From contig NZ_CP108508.1 in NCBI RefSeq assembly GCF_035917275.1, positions 7,068,001-7,132,000 of the forward strand: DNA of 64,000 bases. Direction: 5' to 3'. Origin of the DNA: Streptomyces sp. NBC_01237 (lineage in GTDB: Bacteria; Actinomycetota; Actinomycetes; Streptomycetales; Streptomycetaceae). Below are positions 26,795 through 38,011 of the stretch, piece by piece; position 1 is the stretch's first letter, and each line of letters begins with the position of its first letter. The position numbers were made by a program, and so were the translations under genes. The notes under the pieces are model-generated. The model was not told the DNA's origin and did no database searches. It was given only the letters and a program-made list of their open reading frames with translations.

Positions 26795-26987
26795 CGCTCC
26801 TTGTTCGGCAGTGATCCCGGAGGGTCTCTGTCGGCGACGGCACTGGCCGAAAATGGTTAAGTTCTTGATAAAGTCGATGAACCTTTCATGTGAAGGACCT
26901 GTGGGTGCCTCGTGAACATGGGGGTCCCTCGTGTTTGCCCGCGCATGAACGAGGACTGTTCGCCGCTGTTCTCGTGACTGAGGGGTT

Positions 26988-28289
26988 ATGGCCAAGCTGT
27001 CTCTGCGTGCTGTCCAGAAACTGACATGCAAGAAGCGTGACGCTTGGTGGACGGTGGTGCTGGTCGACCCCGTCGCGACCCGCATGCTCATCGTCATGGC
27101 GCGGTTCAACTTCATCACGCCGAACGGCGTCACCTGGGCGGCGCTCTTCGTCGGCCTCGGTTCCGCGGGGTTCTTCCTCAAGGGGGACGGGCTGTCCCTC
27201 GCCATCGGGGCGGCGCTGTACCACCTGAGCTTCATCCTCGACTGCATCGACGGGAAGCTCGCCCGGCTCAAGGGCAACGGCACGGTGTTCGGCGGCTGGC
27301 TCGACTACGTCTTCGACCGTATCCGGGTGCTCTTCTGCGCCCTGGCGCTCATGGGCGGGCAGTACCTGCGGACCGATGACGAAAGGTTTCTTCTCGCTGC
27401 GCTGATGGTCGTCTTCCTCGACATGCTCCGCTATGTCGACGCTCTTCAGATCTACAAGATGCGCATGTCGATGCGCGCCAAGATCGAGAAGGTCACCAAC
27501 GAGCAGCGGCAGGCCGAACCCCCCGTCGAGGAAGCCACCGAAGCCGCGGCATCCCCGGTGGCCGGACCCGAAGCGCCCAAGGTCCAGTTCATGGAGGACC
27601 TGCTGCGCGAGAACCCCGAGGCCGACGCCGAACTGCTCAAGGAACAGACCGGCACCGGACAGGTCGTCGACCTCCACGCCCAGTTCCGTCACCGCTTCCC
27701 CTGGTACCTGAGGGTCAGAAGGGCGCTGCTGCGCAGCCGCATCAGGCCGCACCTCATCAGCGGCATCGAGTTCCAGATGTTCGTCTTCATCATCGGCCCG
27801 CTGATCGGCCACATCCTGATGACCACTCTGGTGTCGGCGGTACTGATGGGCATCTTCGAGCTGATCATCATGTACAAGTTCTGGCTCTCCACCCGCGACT
27901 TCACCGCTGTCATGGCCGGCCTGAACGTGCCGGCCCCGAGCGCGGCCGGCACCATCGCCCCCCATCTCCACCGCGGGCGCCACCGCCACGGCCGGACGGC
28001 GCCGGACCGGGCGTTCGCCGACGAGGAGCTGCTGAACCCGCGGCCCGACGACGACCCCGGCTTCCAGCCGTACCCCCAGCCGTATCCCCAGACCTACTCC
28101 GACCCCTACCCCCAGACCCACCCGGCGGCCCCCGCGGCGTACGGCGACCGGCCGGCCCACGGGCACGAGTACCAGCAACCGGGCGAGTGGGTCCACGACC
28201 ACCAGAGCCGTCACCGGACACAGGTACAGCCGCTGTACGCAGCCCCCCACACCCACCAGCCGCAGCAGCACGGTCACCCCGGCGAGTGA
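26988..28289 (+). CDS. CDP-alcohol phosphatidyltransferase family membrane protein
   Basis: A 433-residue integral membrane enzyme. The family signature DG(x)2AR(x)8G(x)3D(x)3D is intact at about residues 85-107: DGKLARLKGNG, then GGWLDYVFD. These enzymes swap CMP on a CDP-linked alcohol for a hydroxyl acceptor, making phospholipids or phospho-polyol/sugar intermediates. A hydrophilic Ala/Glu/Pro insert of ~75 residues (about 160-235) separates the membrane halves, and the last ~110 residues are a His/Pro/Tyr-rich tail with PYPQ repeats. GAGGGG is only 2 nt from the ATG, so the exact start is uncertain. It precedes the TagF-like gene by 11 bp and is probably co-transcribed. Acceptor unknown; wall-polymer synthesis fits the context. 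Confidence 0.88.
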   Translation: MAKLSLRAVQKLTCKKRDAWWTVVLVDPVATRMLIVMARFNFITPNGVTWAALFVGLGSAGFFLKGDGLSLAIGAALYHLSFILDCIDGKLARLKGNGTVFGGWLDYVFDRIRVLFCALALMGGQYLRTDDERFLLAALMVVFLDMLRYVDALQIYKMRMSMRAKIEKVTNEQRQAEPPVEEATEAAASPVAGPEAPKVQFMEDLLRENPEADAELLKEQTGTGQVVDLHAQFRHRFPWYLRVRRALLRSRIRPHLISGIEFQMFVFIIGPLIGHILMTTLVSAVLMGIFELIIMYKFWLSTRDFTAVMAGLNVPAPSAAGTIAPHLHRGRHRHGRTAPDRAFADEELLNPRPDDDPGFQPYPQPYPQTYSDPYPQTHPAAPAAYGDRPAHGHEYQQPGEWVHDHQSRHRTQVQPLYAAPHTHQPQQHGHPGE

Positions 28290-28300
28290 GGGAGCTTCGC

Positions 28301-31300
28301 GTGAGTTACGAACAGGACACCCCTGACGTCTGGGTGACCGTCGTCATCCCCGCCCACAACGCGGCGACGACGATCGGGAAGGCGCTCCAGTCGGCCGTCA
28401 ACCAGACGTACGAACGGGTCGAGGTGGTCATCGTCGACGACGCCTCGACGGACGACACGCTCGACGTCGTGAAGAGCTTCGCCGGAAACAACAGCCGCGT
28501 CCGTGTGCTGCGCAGGCCCACGAACAGCGGTGGCGTCGGCGCGCCCCGCAACCTGGGCATCGCACAGGCCGCGGGCCGGTACGTGCTGTTCCTCGACGCC
28601 GACGACGAACTTCCGCCCCGCGCCTGCGAGCTGCTGCTGGCCGGAGCGCTGGAGACCGGCAGCGACATCACCGCGGGCAGGGCGGTCCGCATCAACCGTG
28701 CCACCGGCGAGAGCGAGGGCTGGGCCCCGGAGGTGTACGCGATGGCGCGCACCGTGCCCAGCCTCGTGGAGTTTCCGCTGCTGCTGTCCGACCCGATCGC
28801 GGCGGCGAAGATGTACCGGGTGGATTTCCTGCGGGAAGCCGGTATCCGGTTCCCCGAGGGTGTCTTCTACGAGGACACCTACTTCTCCACCGTCGCGGGC
28901 TGCCTGGCGGACGGGATCACCGTCATCACCGACCCGGTGTACCGGTGGATGTGGGAGACCGGGGGCGGATCGATCACCGGCCGCACCGGAGAGCTGCGCA
29001 GCATCACGGACCGGGTCGCCGTGCACCGGGCCACCGACGCCTTCCTCCTCGACCGGGGACTGTGGCAGCTCAAGGTCCGCAAGGACTCGAAGTTCCTCGC
29101 GCACGACCTGCGCCTGTACATGCGGGCGCTCGCGGAGGGCGATCCGGAGTTCCAGCAGGGCTTCGCCGAGATCGCGGGCAGCTACCTCTTCTCGATCAGC
29201 GACGAGGCTTTCGAGCTGTGCGACCCGGTCGACCGGGTGCGGGCCTACCTCGTCATGTACCAGGAGATCGAGGCGGCGCTGACGACGCTCGACTACGCAC
29301 AGCGCAAGAGCGTGCTGTCGTCCTTCCTCGTGGAGGAGGACGGACGGGTGTTCTGGTCGGGGGACCATCTGCACCTGCCGGACGCCCGGCGCATGCTCGA
29401 TGTGACGGAACTGGGCCTGTCACGGGCCAAGCTCTCCCACGAACCGCTCTTCGCCCAGCTCGACGCGTGGTCCATGACGGACACGTCGAAGCTCCGCTTC
29501 CGGGGACGGCTGGTCAACCGGTTCGGGCGGATCGAGCGCGGACACGACCTCAAGCTCACCCTGGCCGTACGCAACCGGCACTCCAAGAAGGACATCACGG
29601 CACCCCTCCCGGACGTCGAGGTCGATGAACGGTTCCTCTCCTTCGGCGGCTCGGTCGACCTCGCGGCCATGCTCGGCGAGGAGTTCTCGGACGGCACCGT
29701 CTGGAACGTGTCCGTCGTCGTCGAGTGGAACCGTGCCCGGTCCCGGTCGCCCCTCAATGTGCGTGATGTCGACCTCGGCGGGCTCGACTTCGTGTCGCAC
29801 GGTGAGGAGTTCGAGGGCTACCGCACGGTCAGCGGAAATCTCGCCCTGCGCGGGGCGACGGCCGGACGCCGGACCTTCGAGTCCGCCCAGAACGACCCCG
29901 ACGCGCCGTGGATGTGGTGGCGCGACCGGCTCCACAGACCGTTCGCGACCCTTGAGCATCCCTTCGAGATGGCCGTCGTCGTGCCCTGCTACAACGTCGC
30001 CGCCTACCTGGACGACTGCCTCGGCTCGATCGCGGCCCAGGAGGGTTTCGCCGCCACACAGGTCATCCTGGTCGACGACGGGGCGACCGACGAGACCCCG
30101 CGGATCCTCGACGACTTCGCGCGCCTCTACGCCAACGTGACCGTGGTCCACCAGCCGAACGGCGGGCTCGGCAACGCCCGGAACAACGGTCTCGACCGGG
30201 TCACCGCGCCGTACGTCACCTTCCTGGACTCCGACGACATCCTGGGCGAGCAGGCCCTGTCCCTGATGCTCCAGGCCGCGTGGCGGGACGGGTCCGAGGT
30301 GGTCATCGGGGATCTGGTGAACTTCCCGGACCGGCCGTACGGCCCGTGGAAGCAGTACTTCGGCAAGGGCGACCGCCGTATCGACGACTTCGCCGACGTA
30401 CCCGACCTGATCTTCAGCGGATCCGCCTGCAACAAGGTCTTCAGCACCGGCCTGCTGCGCCGCCTGGGAGTGCGCTTCGGCGAAGGAGTCCACTTCGAGG
30501 ACTCCTGGGTGACCCTGCCGAGCATGCTGCGGGCGAACGCGATCAGCATCGTGGACCGGCCGGTCTACTACTACCGCGGGCGCCCCGACGGCTCCTCCAT
30601 CATGGACTCCCTGTGGAGCAAGCCGGCGAACTACCGCGACCACCTGCGGCTCAACCACTTCCTGCTGGACTACACCGCCACCGAGCGGTCCGACATCAGG
30701 CGCATGTTCCAGCGCTACGCCACCCGCACCTACAAGGGCTTCCTGTGCAACGCCCGCAATGTCATGGGCCGCACGCAGCTGGAGGAGATCTTCCCCGGAA
30801 TCTCCCGGCACTACGCCCAGATCCCCGACGAGGTCATCCTCGAATACGCCACCAACCCCGCGCAGCAGCTCGACCACTACGCGGCCAAGAGCGGCAACTT
30901 CGAGCTCTTCCGGGACCCGGCACCGGTGCTGGAACAGGCACCCCTGGTGCTGGAGATCGACGACGACGGCTTCTACCGCACCTACGCGGGCGGGGCCAGG
31001 AACACCCGGGCCGCCCGGGTCAACGACCCCAACGTCGTGGTGGAGTCGGTCCGTACCCGAGGCGATGTCCTGGTCGTGGAGGGCTGTCTGGCCTTCCCCG
31101 GGATGGACATCAGCGGCCCGATGGACAACCCGCTGGAGTTCGTCTACCAGACGGCGAACGCCAAGATCAGTGTGCCGCTGCGCCAGGTCGCCCGGCGCGA
31201 TCTCTGGAACACCCGCAACGGCCGCGACCTGTACGCGGGCTGGTACGCCGAGATTCCGCTCGCCGACCTGGTGAGCGGGGGATTCGGCGTCGGCGACTTC

Positions 31301-32857
31301 CGGCTGCGCGTCCACCGCGTGGACGGGTCGCGCCAGCGCAATGTCGTGATGAAGGCACGGCTGCCGCTGCACCGGCTCAAGGGGCCGGGGCGGATCGGAC
31401 GCCACCCCTACATGCTCACCATCGGCGGTCAGGACGCCCTGCACCTGCGGCTGGTCGACCGGAAGATCCGCCACCGGGCCAGGCACGCCCTGTGGCGGAC
31501 GTCGCGCGAGATCCGCATCCTCAAGACCCGCAACCCCGGCTGGCGGATGCGGCTGGCGTACTGGCTGACCTACCCGTTCCTCAACTCCCGTGAGATCTGG
31601 CTCATCGGCGAGCGGACCGACACGGCGCAGGACAACTCGTACCACTTCTTCAAGTGGATGCGGACCCACCGCAAGCGCCGCAGGGCCTACTACGTCATCG
31701 ACGGGAAGGCGGCCGACTACGCCAAGGTCGCCCGCTACGGCCGAGTGATCAAGCTGGGTTCGTTCAAGCACCGGATGTACCTGCTGCACGCGACCAAGCT
31801 CATCGGCTCGTACGACTCCGAGTCCTATCTGGTGCCCGAGGGCTACCGGAAGGTGCTCTTCCTGCACCGGTTCGGTGAGCTGCTGAAGTACCAGCGGGTG
31901 TTCCTCCAGCACGGGATCAGCTACAACGACGTCACCTCCGGTGTGGACCAGCGGATCACCGGCTACGACCTGATCGTGGCCACCGGACGTCAGGAACGCG
32001 AGTACCTGGCCCTGGAGGCCGGTTTCGGCGAGCGCGCGGTGCTGGCGGGGCTGCCCCGCTTCGACGCGCTGCGCAGGGAGCCGAGGCAGCGCCCGCGCAT
32101 TCTGCTCATGCCCACCTGGCGGCAGTGGATCGTGACCGCCTCGTACAAGAAGTCCACCGGGCCCGCCAAGACGGCCTTCACCCAGTCCGAGTACTTCCGC
32201 TTCTACCGGTCGCTGCTCTCCGACCGGCGGCTCATCGACGCCCTCGAACGCTTCGGTGTCGACCTGGAGTTCTTCCCCCACTACGAGATCCGGCCCTACC
32301 TCCACAACTTCCGGATCGACGCCGCCGCCATCGAGGTCGCCGACCCGAAGACCCGCAACGTCCAGGAGGCCATGAAGGAGTGCTCCCTCATGGTGACGGA
32401 CTACTCGTCGGTGTTCTTCGACGTGGCGTACATGGGCATCCCGCTCGTCCACGTCCCCTTCGACGAGGAGGACTTCTACGGACGGCACTACAGACGGGGC
32501 TATTTCACCCTCTCGCAGGACGGCTTCGGGCCGGTCTGCCGCACGGTCGACCAGGCGGTCGACGAGATCATCGCGGCGATGGCCCGGCAGTTCACCGTCG
32601 AGAGCCCCTACCGGGAGCGCGCCGAGTACTTCTTCGCACACCGCGGCGACGGAAACTGTGAACGCGTGTACCGGGCGATCGACGCCCTGGGGGACGCGAA
32701 CGCCGCCGCCCTCGGTCCTTCGGGGCCGGTCGGAGTCCTGCCGGCACCGGACCCGCGGCAGGACCGGGAGCCGGCCCCGCTGCCCACCGCCGAGGGAATG
32801 GACCTCCACGGGGCGAGCCCCGTGGAGCGGGACGGAGGCTGGGAGCGTGCGGTCTGA
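28301..32857 (+). CDS. Trifunctional GT2-GT2-TagF-like glycosyl/glycerophosphotransferase
   Basis: A 1518-residue enzyme without membrane segments. Domain 1 (about 10-180) is a GT2 glycosyltransferase with TVVIPAHNAATTIGKAL, VVIVDDASTDDT and the DxD-like FLDADDE. Domain 2 (about 555-760) is a second GT2 with VVVPCYNVAAYLDDCL, ILVDDGATDET and FLDSDD. The C-terminal part (about 1095-1440) is a CDP-glycerol:poly(glycerophosphate) transferase-like domain with VFLQHGISYND, LMPTWRQW, FFPHYEIRPY and TDYSSVFFDVAYMGIP. Such proteins build poly(glycosyl-glycerol-phosphate) chains, i.e. teichoic-acid-like polymers, on the inner membrane face. GTG 28301 has GAGGGAG 6 nt upstream. It overlaps the next gene by 11 bp. 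Confidence 0.9.
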   Translation: MSYEQDTPDVWVTVVIPAHNAATTIGKALQSAVNQTYERVEVVIVDDASTDDTLDVVKSFAGNNSRVRVLRRPTNSGGVGAPRNLGIAQAAGRYVLFLDADDELPPRACELLLAGALETGSDITAGRAVRINRATGESEGWAPEVYAMARTVPSLVEFPLLLSDPIAAAKMYRVDFLREAGIRFPEGVFYEDTYFSTVAGCLADGITVITDPVYRWMWETGGGSITGRTGELRSITDRVAVHRATDAFLLDRGLWQLKVRKDSKFLAHDLRLYMRALAEGDPEFQQGFAEIAGSYLFSISDEAFELCDPVDRVRAYLVMYQEIEAALTTLDYAQRKSVLSSFLVEEDGRVFWSGDHLHLPDARRMLDVTELGLSRAKLSHEPLFAQLDAWSMTDTSKLRFRGRLVNRFGRIERGHDLKLTLAVRNRHSKKDITAPLPDVEVDERFLSFGGSVDLAAMLGEEFSDGTVWNVSVVVEWNRARSRSPLNVRDVDLGGLDFVSHGEEFEGYRTVSGNLALRGATAGRRTFESAQNDPDAPWMWWRDRLHRPFATLEHPFEMAVVVPCYNVAAYLDDCLGSIAAQEGFAATQVILVDDGATDETPRILDDFARLYANVTVVHQPNGGLGNARNNGLDRVTAPYVTFLDSDDILGEQALSLMLQAAWRDGSEVVIGDLVNFPDRPYGPWKQYFGKGDRRIDDFADVPDLIFSGSACNKVFSTGLLRRLGVRFGEGVHFEDSWVTLPSMLRANAISIVDRPVYYYRGRPDGSSIMDSLWSKPANYRDHLRLNHFLLDYTATERSDIRRMFQRYATRTYKGFLCNARNVMGRTQLEEIFPGISRHYAQIPDEVILEYATNPAQQLDHYAAKSGNFELFRDPAPVLEQAPLVLEIDDDGFYRTYAGGARNTRAARVNDPNVVVESVRTRGDVLVVEGCLAFPGMDISGPMDNPLEFVYQTANAKISVPLRQVARRDLWNTRNGRDLYAGWYAEIPLADLVSGGFGVGDFRLRVHRVDGSRQRNVVMKARLPLHRLKGPGRIGRHPYMLTIGGQDALHLRLVDRKIRHRARHALWRTSREIRILKTRNPGWRMRLAYWLTYPFLNSREIWLIGERTDTAQDNSYHFFKWMRTHRKRRRAYYVIDGKAADYAKVARYGRVIKLGSFKHRMYLLHATKLIGSYDSESYLVPEGYRKVLFLHRFGELLKYQRVFLQHGISYNDVTSGVDQRITGYDLIVATGRQEREYLALEAGFGERAVLAGLPRFDALRREPRQRPRILLMPTWRQWIVTASYKKSTGPAKTAFTQSEYFRFYRSLLSDRRLIDALERFGVDLEFFPHYEIRPYLHNFRIDAAAIEVADPKTRNVQEAMKECSLMVTDYSSVFFDVAYMGIPLVHVPFDEEDFYGRHYRRGYFTLSQDGFGPVCRTVDQAVDEIIAAMARQFTVESPYRERAEYFFAHRGDGNCERVYRAIDALGDANAAALGPSGPVGVLPAPDPRQDREPAPLPTAEGMDLHGASPVERDGGWERAV

Positions 32858-33665
32858 AGGGGAACCGGGCACACCGAGGCCACCGCGGATCTTCCTGGCG
32901 GGCGACTCGGCGGCGGCGGCCCGGGAAGCGAGCAGGGCGCCCGTGACCGGCTGGGGCCAGGTACTCCACCTCTTCGTGGGACCGGAGGCGGAGATCGTCA
33001 ACTGCTCCCGGGCGGGTGCGAGCGCCCGTACGTTCACCGAGCGCGGTCGTCTCGACTGGATCCTGGCGAACATCGGGGCCGGGGACTACTTGCTCACCTC
33101 CTTCGGGATCAATGACGCGAAGCCGCAGGAGTGGCTCCGCACGGAGGCGTACGGGGACTTCCCGCGGTACCTGAGGAAGTTCGTGGACGGCGCCCGCGAG
33201 CGCAACGCCCACCCGGTTCTGATCAGCCCGCCCGAGGGCGACACCCACGACGCGCACGGAAATCTGCCGAGAAGCATCACGGAGTATCCGATGGCGATGC
33301 GTGACCTCGCCGTCGAATGCAGCGTTCCCCACATCGACCTCTACGACCGGACGCACAGCTGGTGGAGCGAGCTGGGGCCGGAGGGCGTACGCCCCTTCTT
33401 CGTCCATCTGGAGCCGCGTGAACACCCCAACTATCCCGAGGGCTTCCACGATCCGGGGCATCTGATGCCGGCCGGTGCCCTCGCGTGCGCGCGCTACGTC
33501 GTCCACACGCTGGTGGCCGAGCAGATCATTCCGTCCCACTGGGCCGTCAACCTCGACCGCCCCGAATTCCCGCCGGAGTGGGTGACCTGGCTCGACGACG
33601 CGTCACATCACGAGCTGACGAGGGCGCGCACCCTGGGCCTGGGCAGGGGGGCCGGCAGATCATGA
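32847..33665 (+). CDS. SGNH/GDSL-family esterase
   Basis: A 272-residue SGNH hydrolase resembling rhamnogalacturonan acetylesterases. The nucleophile Ser21 is in FLAGDSAAA, block III Asn in TSFGINDAK (about 86-89), and the catalytic Asp-His pair in HDPGHLMPAG (about 202-206). These enzymes remove or transfer acetyl groups on sugars. No signal peptide is visible with the GTG at 32847 (GGAGG 8 nt upstream), so it may act inside the cell or be exported by a partner. Its start lies inside the TagF-like gene (11-bp overlap) and its stop overlaps the next ATG, so it belongs to the polymer operon; polymer O-acetyl editing is plausible. Confidence 0.87.
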   Translation: MRSEGEPGTPRPPRIFLAGDSAAAAREASRAPVTGWGQVLHLFVGPEAEIVNCSRAGASARTFTERGRLDWILANIGAGDYLLTSFGINDAKPQEWLRTEAYGDFPRYLRKFVDGARERNAHPVLISPPEGDTHDAHGNLPRSITEYPMAMRDLAVECSVPHIDLYDRTHSWWSELGPEGVRPFFVHLEPREHPNYPEGFHDPGHLMPAGALACARYVVHTLVAEQIIPSHWAVNLDRPEFPPEWVTWLDDASHHELTRARTLGLGRGAGRS

Positions 33666-34405
33666 CGACCTTCACCCTGGCCACTCTGCGCAGTGTCCAG
33701 CAGGACGATCCGTCGATCGTCTGCGGGCTGGAATTCCGCGCCGACCGGGACCCCGGTGAACCGGTCCGGCCGGGCGAACGCATCGCGTGCGAGTGGATCC
33801 TCACCCCGCAGGGCGACGGAACCCACTACTACGGCTATCTCATGGCCGACTCGTTCGCGCGGGTCGCCGTGATGGAGAGCATGGCGGGCATGAGCCTGCT
33901 GCCCGCCGGAGACCGGTACGCGACCTCGACCGGACCCGGTGTCGAGCGGGTGGCGAAGTTCACGCTGCGGGTGAACGACCACACGTCCCCCGACGCCTTC
34001 CTCGTCCCGGTGCTGAGGGCGGGAATCATCGCCGACGGCGGCAAGGGCCTCACCTCGACGACCTTCTCGCTGAAGGACCGCGGCTACCGGATCGCCCCGG
34101 TGCCGCCGCAGGGACGGGCCCTGGTGCTGCCGCCGGGCCACCGCGGTGTCCTCGGGGACCTCACGGAAGGACTGGGCGAGGACGTGCGCCTGGTCGGCGT
34201 CGGCCCCGCCGGACACGGGCTGACCGGTGTCGCACCGGACGGCACGGTGACGTACGACCCGTTCCGGGACCACCTCGGGTACGACTGGTTCGACTATGTG
34301 CTGGAGGCCGGCCCCGGCCATCTGGTGACGGGCCGTGTGACGGTGCACATCGGCGAGCCCGGCGCCCCGCGCGGGGTGCTGCGGCAGGGGACACCGGGAG
34401 TGTGA
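33662..34405 (+). CDS. Hypothetical protein with C-terminal Ig/cadherin-like module
   Basis: A 247-residue protein with no signal peptide. The C-terminal ~65 residues (GVAPDGTVTYDPFRDHLGYD, FDYVLEAG, GRVTVHIG) match the repeat pattern of bacterial Ig-like/cadherin modules (Big_9 type). The N-terminal ~170 residues are unrecognised. The ATG overlaps the esterase stop (ATGA) and its own stop overlaps the next GTG (GTGA), so it is the third coupled member of the operon. Possibly an adaptor for the polymer or for the downstream glycosidase; function unknown. Confidence 0.8.
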   Translation: MTTFTLATLRSVQQDDPSIVCGLEFRADRDPGEPVRPGERIACEWILTPQGDGTHYYGYLMADSFARVAVMESMAGMSLLPAGDRYATSTGPGVERVAKFTLRVNDHTSPDAFLVPVLRAGIIADGGKGLTSTTFSLKDRGYRIAPVPPQGRALVLPPGHRGVLGDLTEGLGEDVRLVGVGPAGHGLTGVAPDGTVTYDPFRDHLGYDWFDYVLEAGPGHLVTGRVTVHIGEPGAPRGVLRQGTPGV

Positions 34406-35708
34406 GGCCGCGGTACGAACGGCGCTCACGGTGGTGCGCGGTACTGCTGGCGGCCACCACGGCGCTCTCCGGCTGCTCGGGCGGTGACACGGTCCGGCCC
34501 GGCCGGTCACCGGTTCCCGGTCCGGCGGCCGGAGTCTGCGAACAGGACGCGCCGTGCGGGGTGACCATCGGACGTACGACCCACCGGCTCGCGGACGGAC
34601 GCCAGGTCCACGTCACCGCGCTCACGGTCGCCCCCACCGCGCACGTCACCGTCGGACCGGTCGTCGCCCACCGTCTGACGACCACGGAGAGTGTCGGCCG
34701 GATGGCGCGCCGGGCGGGCGCCGTCGCCGCGGTGAACGGTTCCTTCTTCGACACCCCGGCGTCCCCCGCCTTCAGCGGCTACGCGGGCGATCCGCTCGGC
34801 ATCAGGGTGGTCGACGGCGAGCTGCTGAGCGAGGCGGCCGACGGCCGCACCGCACTGACCCTCCCCGGCCGGAGGGCGGCCGGGCCCGCGTCGACGAGGT
34901 GCGTTCCACCCTCGCGCTGTCGGCGGCCGACGGGGCCACGCGTGAACTGGACGGGGTCAACCGGGTACCGGGAAGGATCGTCGGCTGCGGCGGGACGGGC
35001 GGCGACCGGTCGGCCGCCACCGGCCTCCCCGAGTCACGGCCCCGCCACAACCAGCTGTGTGTCGACGACAGCGAAGTCGTCGCGTTCACCCCGCGCTGGG
35101 GGGAACACACGCCGCCCGGTGGGCCGGGCAGCACGGAAGCGGTACTGACGGCGGACGGACGGGTGAGCGAGGTGCGCAGCCCCGCGGGGGGAGCGATACC
35201 CCGTGACGGCTCCACGCTGGCGGGAGTGGGAGCGGGCGCCGACTGGCTGCGGGCCCACGCCGGCAACGGACAGCGGATCGCCGGGCGGACCGCGGTGACG
35301 GACCGGACGGGGCGCGACATCCTCGGGCCCGGCGTGTCCGTGATGGGCGCCGGCCCCGCCCTGCTGCGCGGCGGAGCGGTCCGGATCAACGCCGCCGCCA
35401 ACGGAGTGGGCGCGGCCTCCGCCGACGCGCGACACCCCCGTACGGTCGCCGGGGTGAAGGCCGACGGGACCCTGCTCCTCGTGGTGTTCGACGGACGCAG
35501 CGCCCGGAGCGCCGGTGTCACGCTGCGCGAGGCGGCAGAGATCCTGCGGGAACTCGGTGCGGTGGAGGGGCTGAACCTCGACGGCGGCGGCTCCAGCACG
35601 ATGGTGGTCGGCGGCGAGGTGGTCAACCGTCCCTCCGATTCGGGCGCGCCCGGCGGCCGGCGGCAGCGGAAGGTCGCCGACGCGATCGCCGTCATTCCCC
35701 GGAGCTGA
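34402..35708 (+). pseudogene. Phosphodiester glycosidase (NAGPA-domain) lipoprotein, split by a frameshift
   Basis: Read in frame from GTG 34402, the product starts with a lipoprotein signal (LLAATTALSGCSGG) and the NAGPA N-part (AAVNGSFFDT, AGDPLGIRVVDGELL). After GRTALTLPG near 34870 this frame becomes non-homologous. The frame one base back carries the rest (ARVDEVRSTLALSAADGA to EGLNLDGGGSSTMVVGGEV) to the stop at 35708. One base appears to be missing within about 34865-34890, in a GC-rich run. NAGPA enzymes cleave sugar phosphodiesters, so an intact copy would suit turnover of a glycosyl-phosphate wall polymer. It may be a recent pseudogene or a sequencing error; codon quality is high on both sides. 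Confidence 0.85.
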
Positions 35709-35826
35709 GCCGGCCGGCCCGAAGCGGCCGCGGTTCGCTCAGTCGGCCGGGGGAGACGGGAGCCGCGCGAAGGCGAGCGGCCCAGGAGATGCGAGCGGGG
35801 CCGGGGCGAGCGGCCGGGGGAGACGC

Positions 35827-35864
35827 GAGCGGGCCGCACCGGATCTCTCCCGTGCGGCCCGCTC
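35827..35864. terminator. Bidirectional terminator between polymer operon and fadBA
   Basis: Perfect 13-bp stem (GAGCGGGCCGCAC / GTGCGGCCCGCTC) with a 12-nt loop, 18 bp from the end of fadB. Just before it, CGGCCGGGGGAGACG occurs twice (35744-35758 and 35811-35825). No gene is visible in 35709-35881. Confidence 0.87.
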
Positions 35865-35881
35865 TGCCCGTTCCCCAGGTG

Positions 35882-38007
<2,126 letters not shown>

Positions 38008-38011
<4 letters not shown>

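Noticed and set aside
28187..28300. Upstream in-frame extension of the GT2-TagF gene
   Set aside because: It overlaps the CDP-alcohol transferase coding sequence out of frame and has no ribosome site, while GTG 28301 has GAGGGAG at 6 nt and starts just before the GT2 motif.
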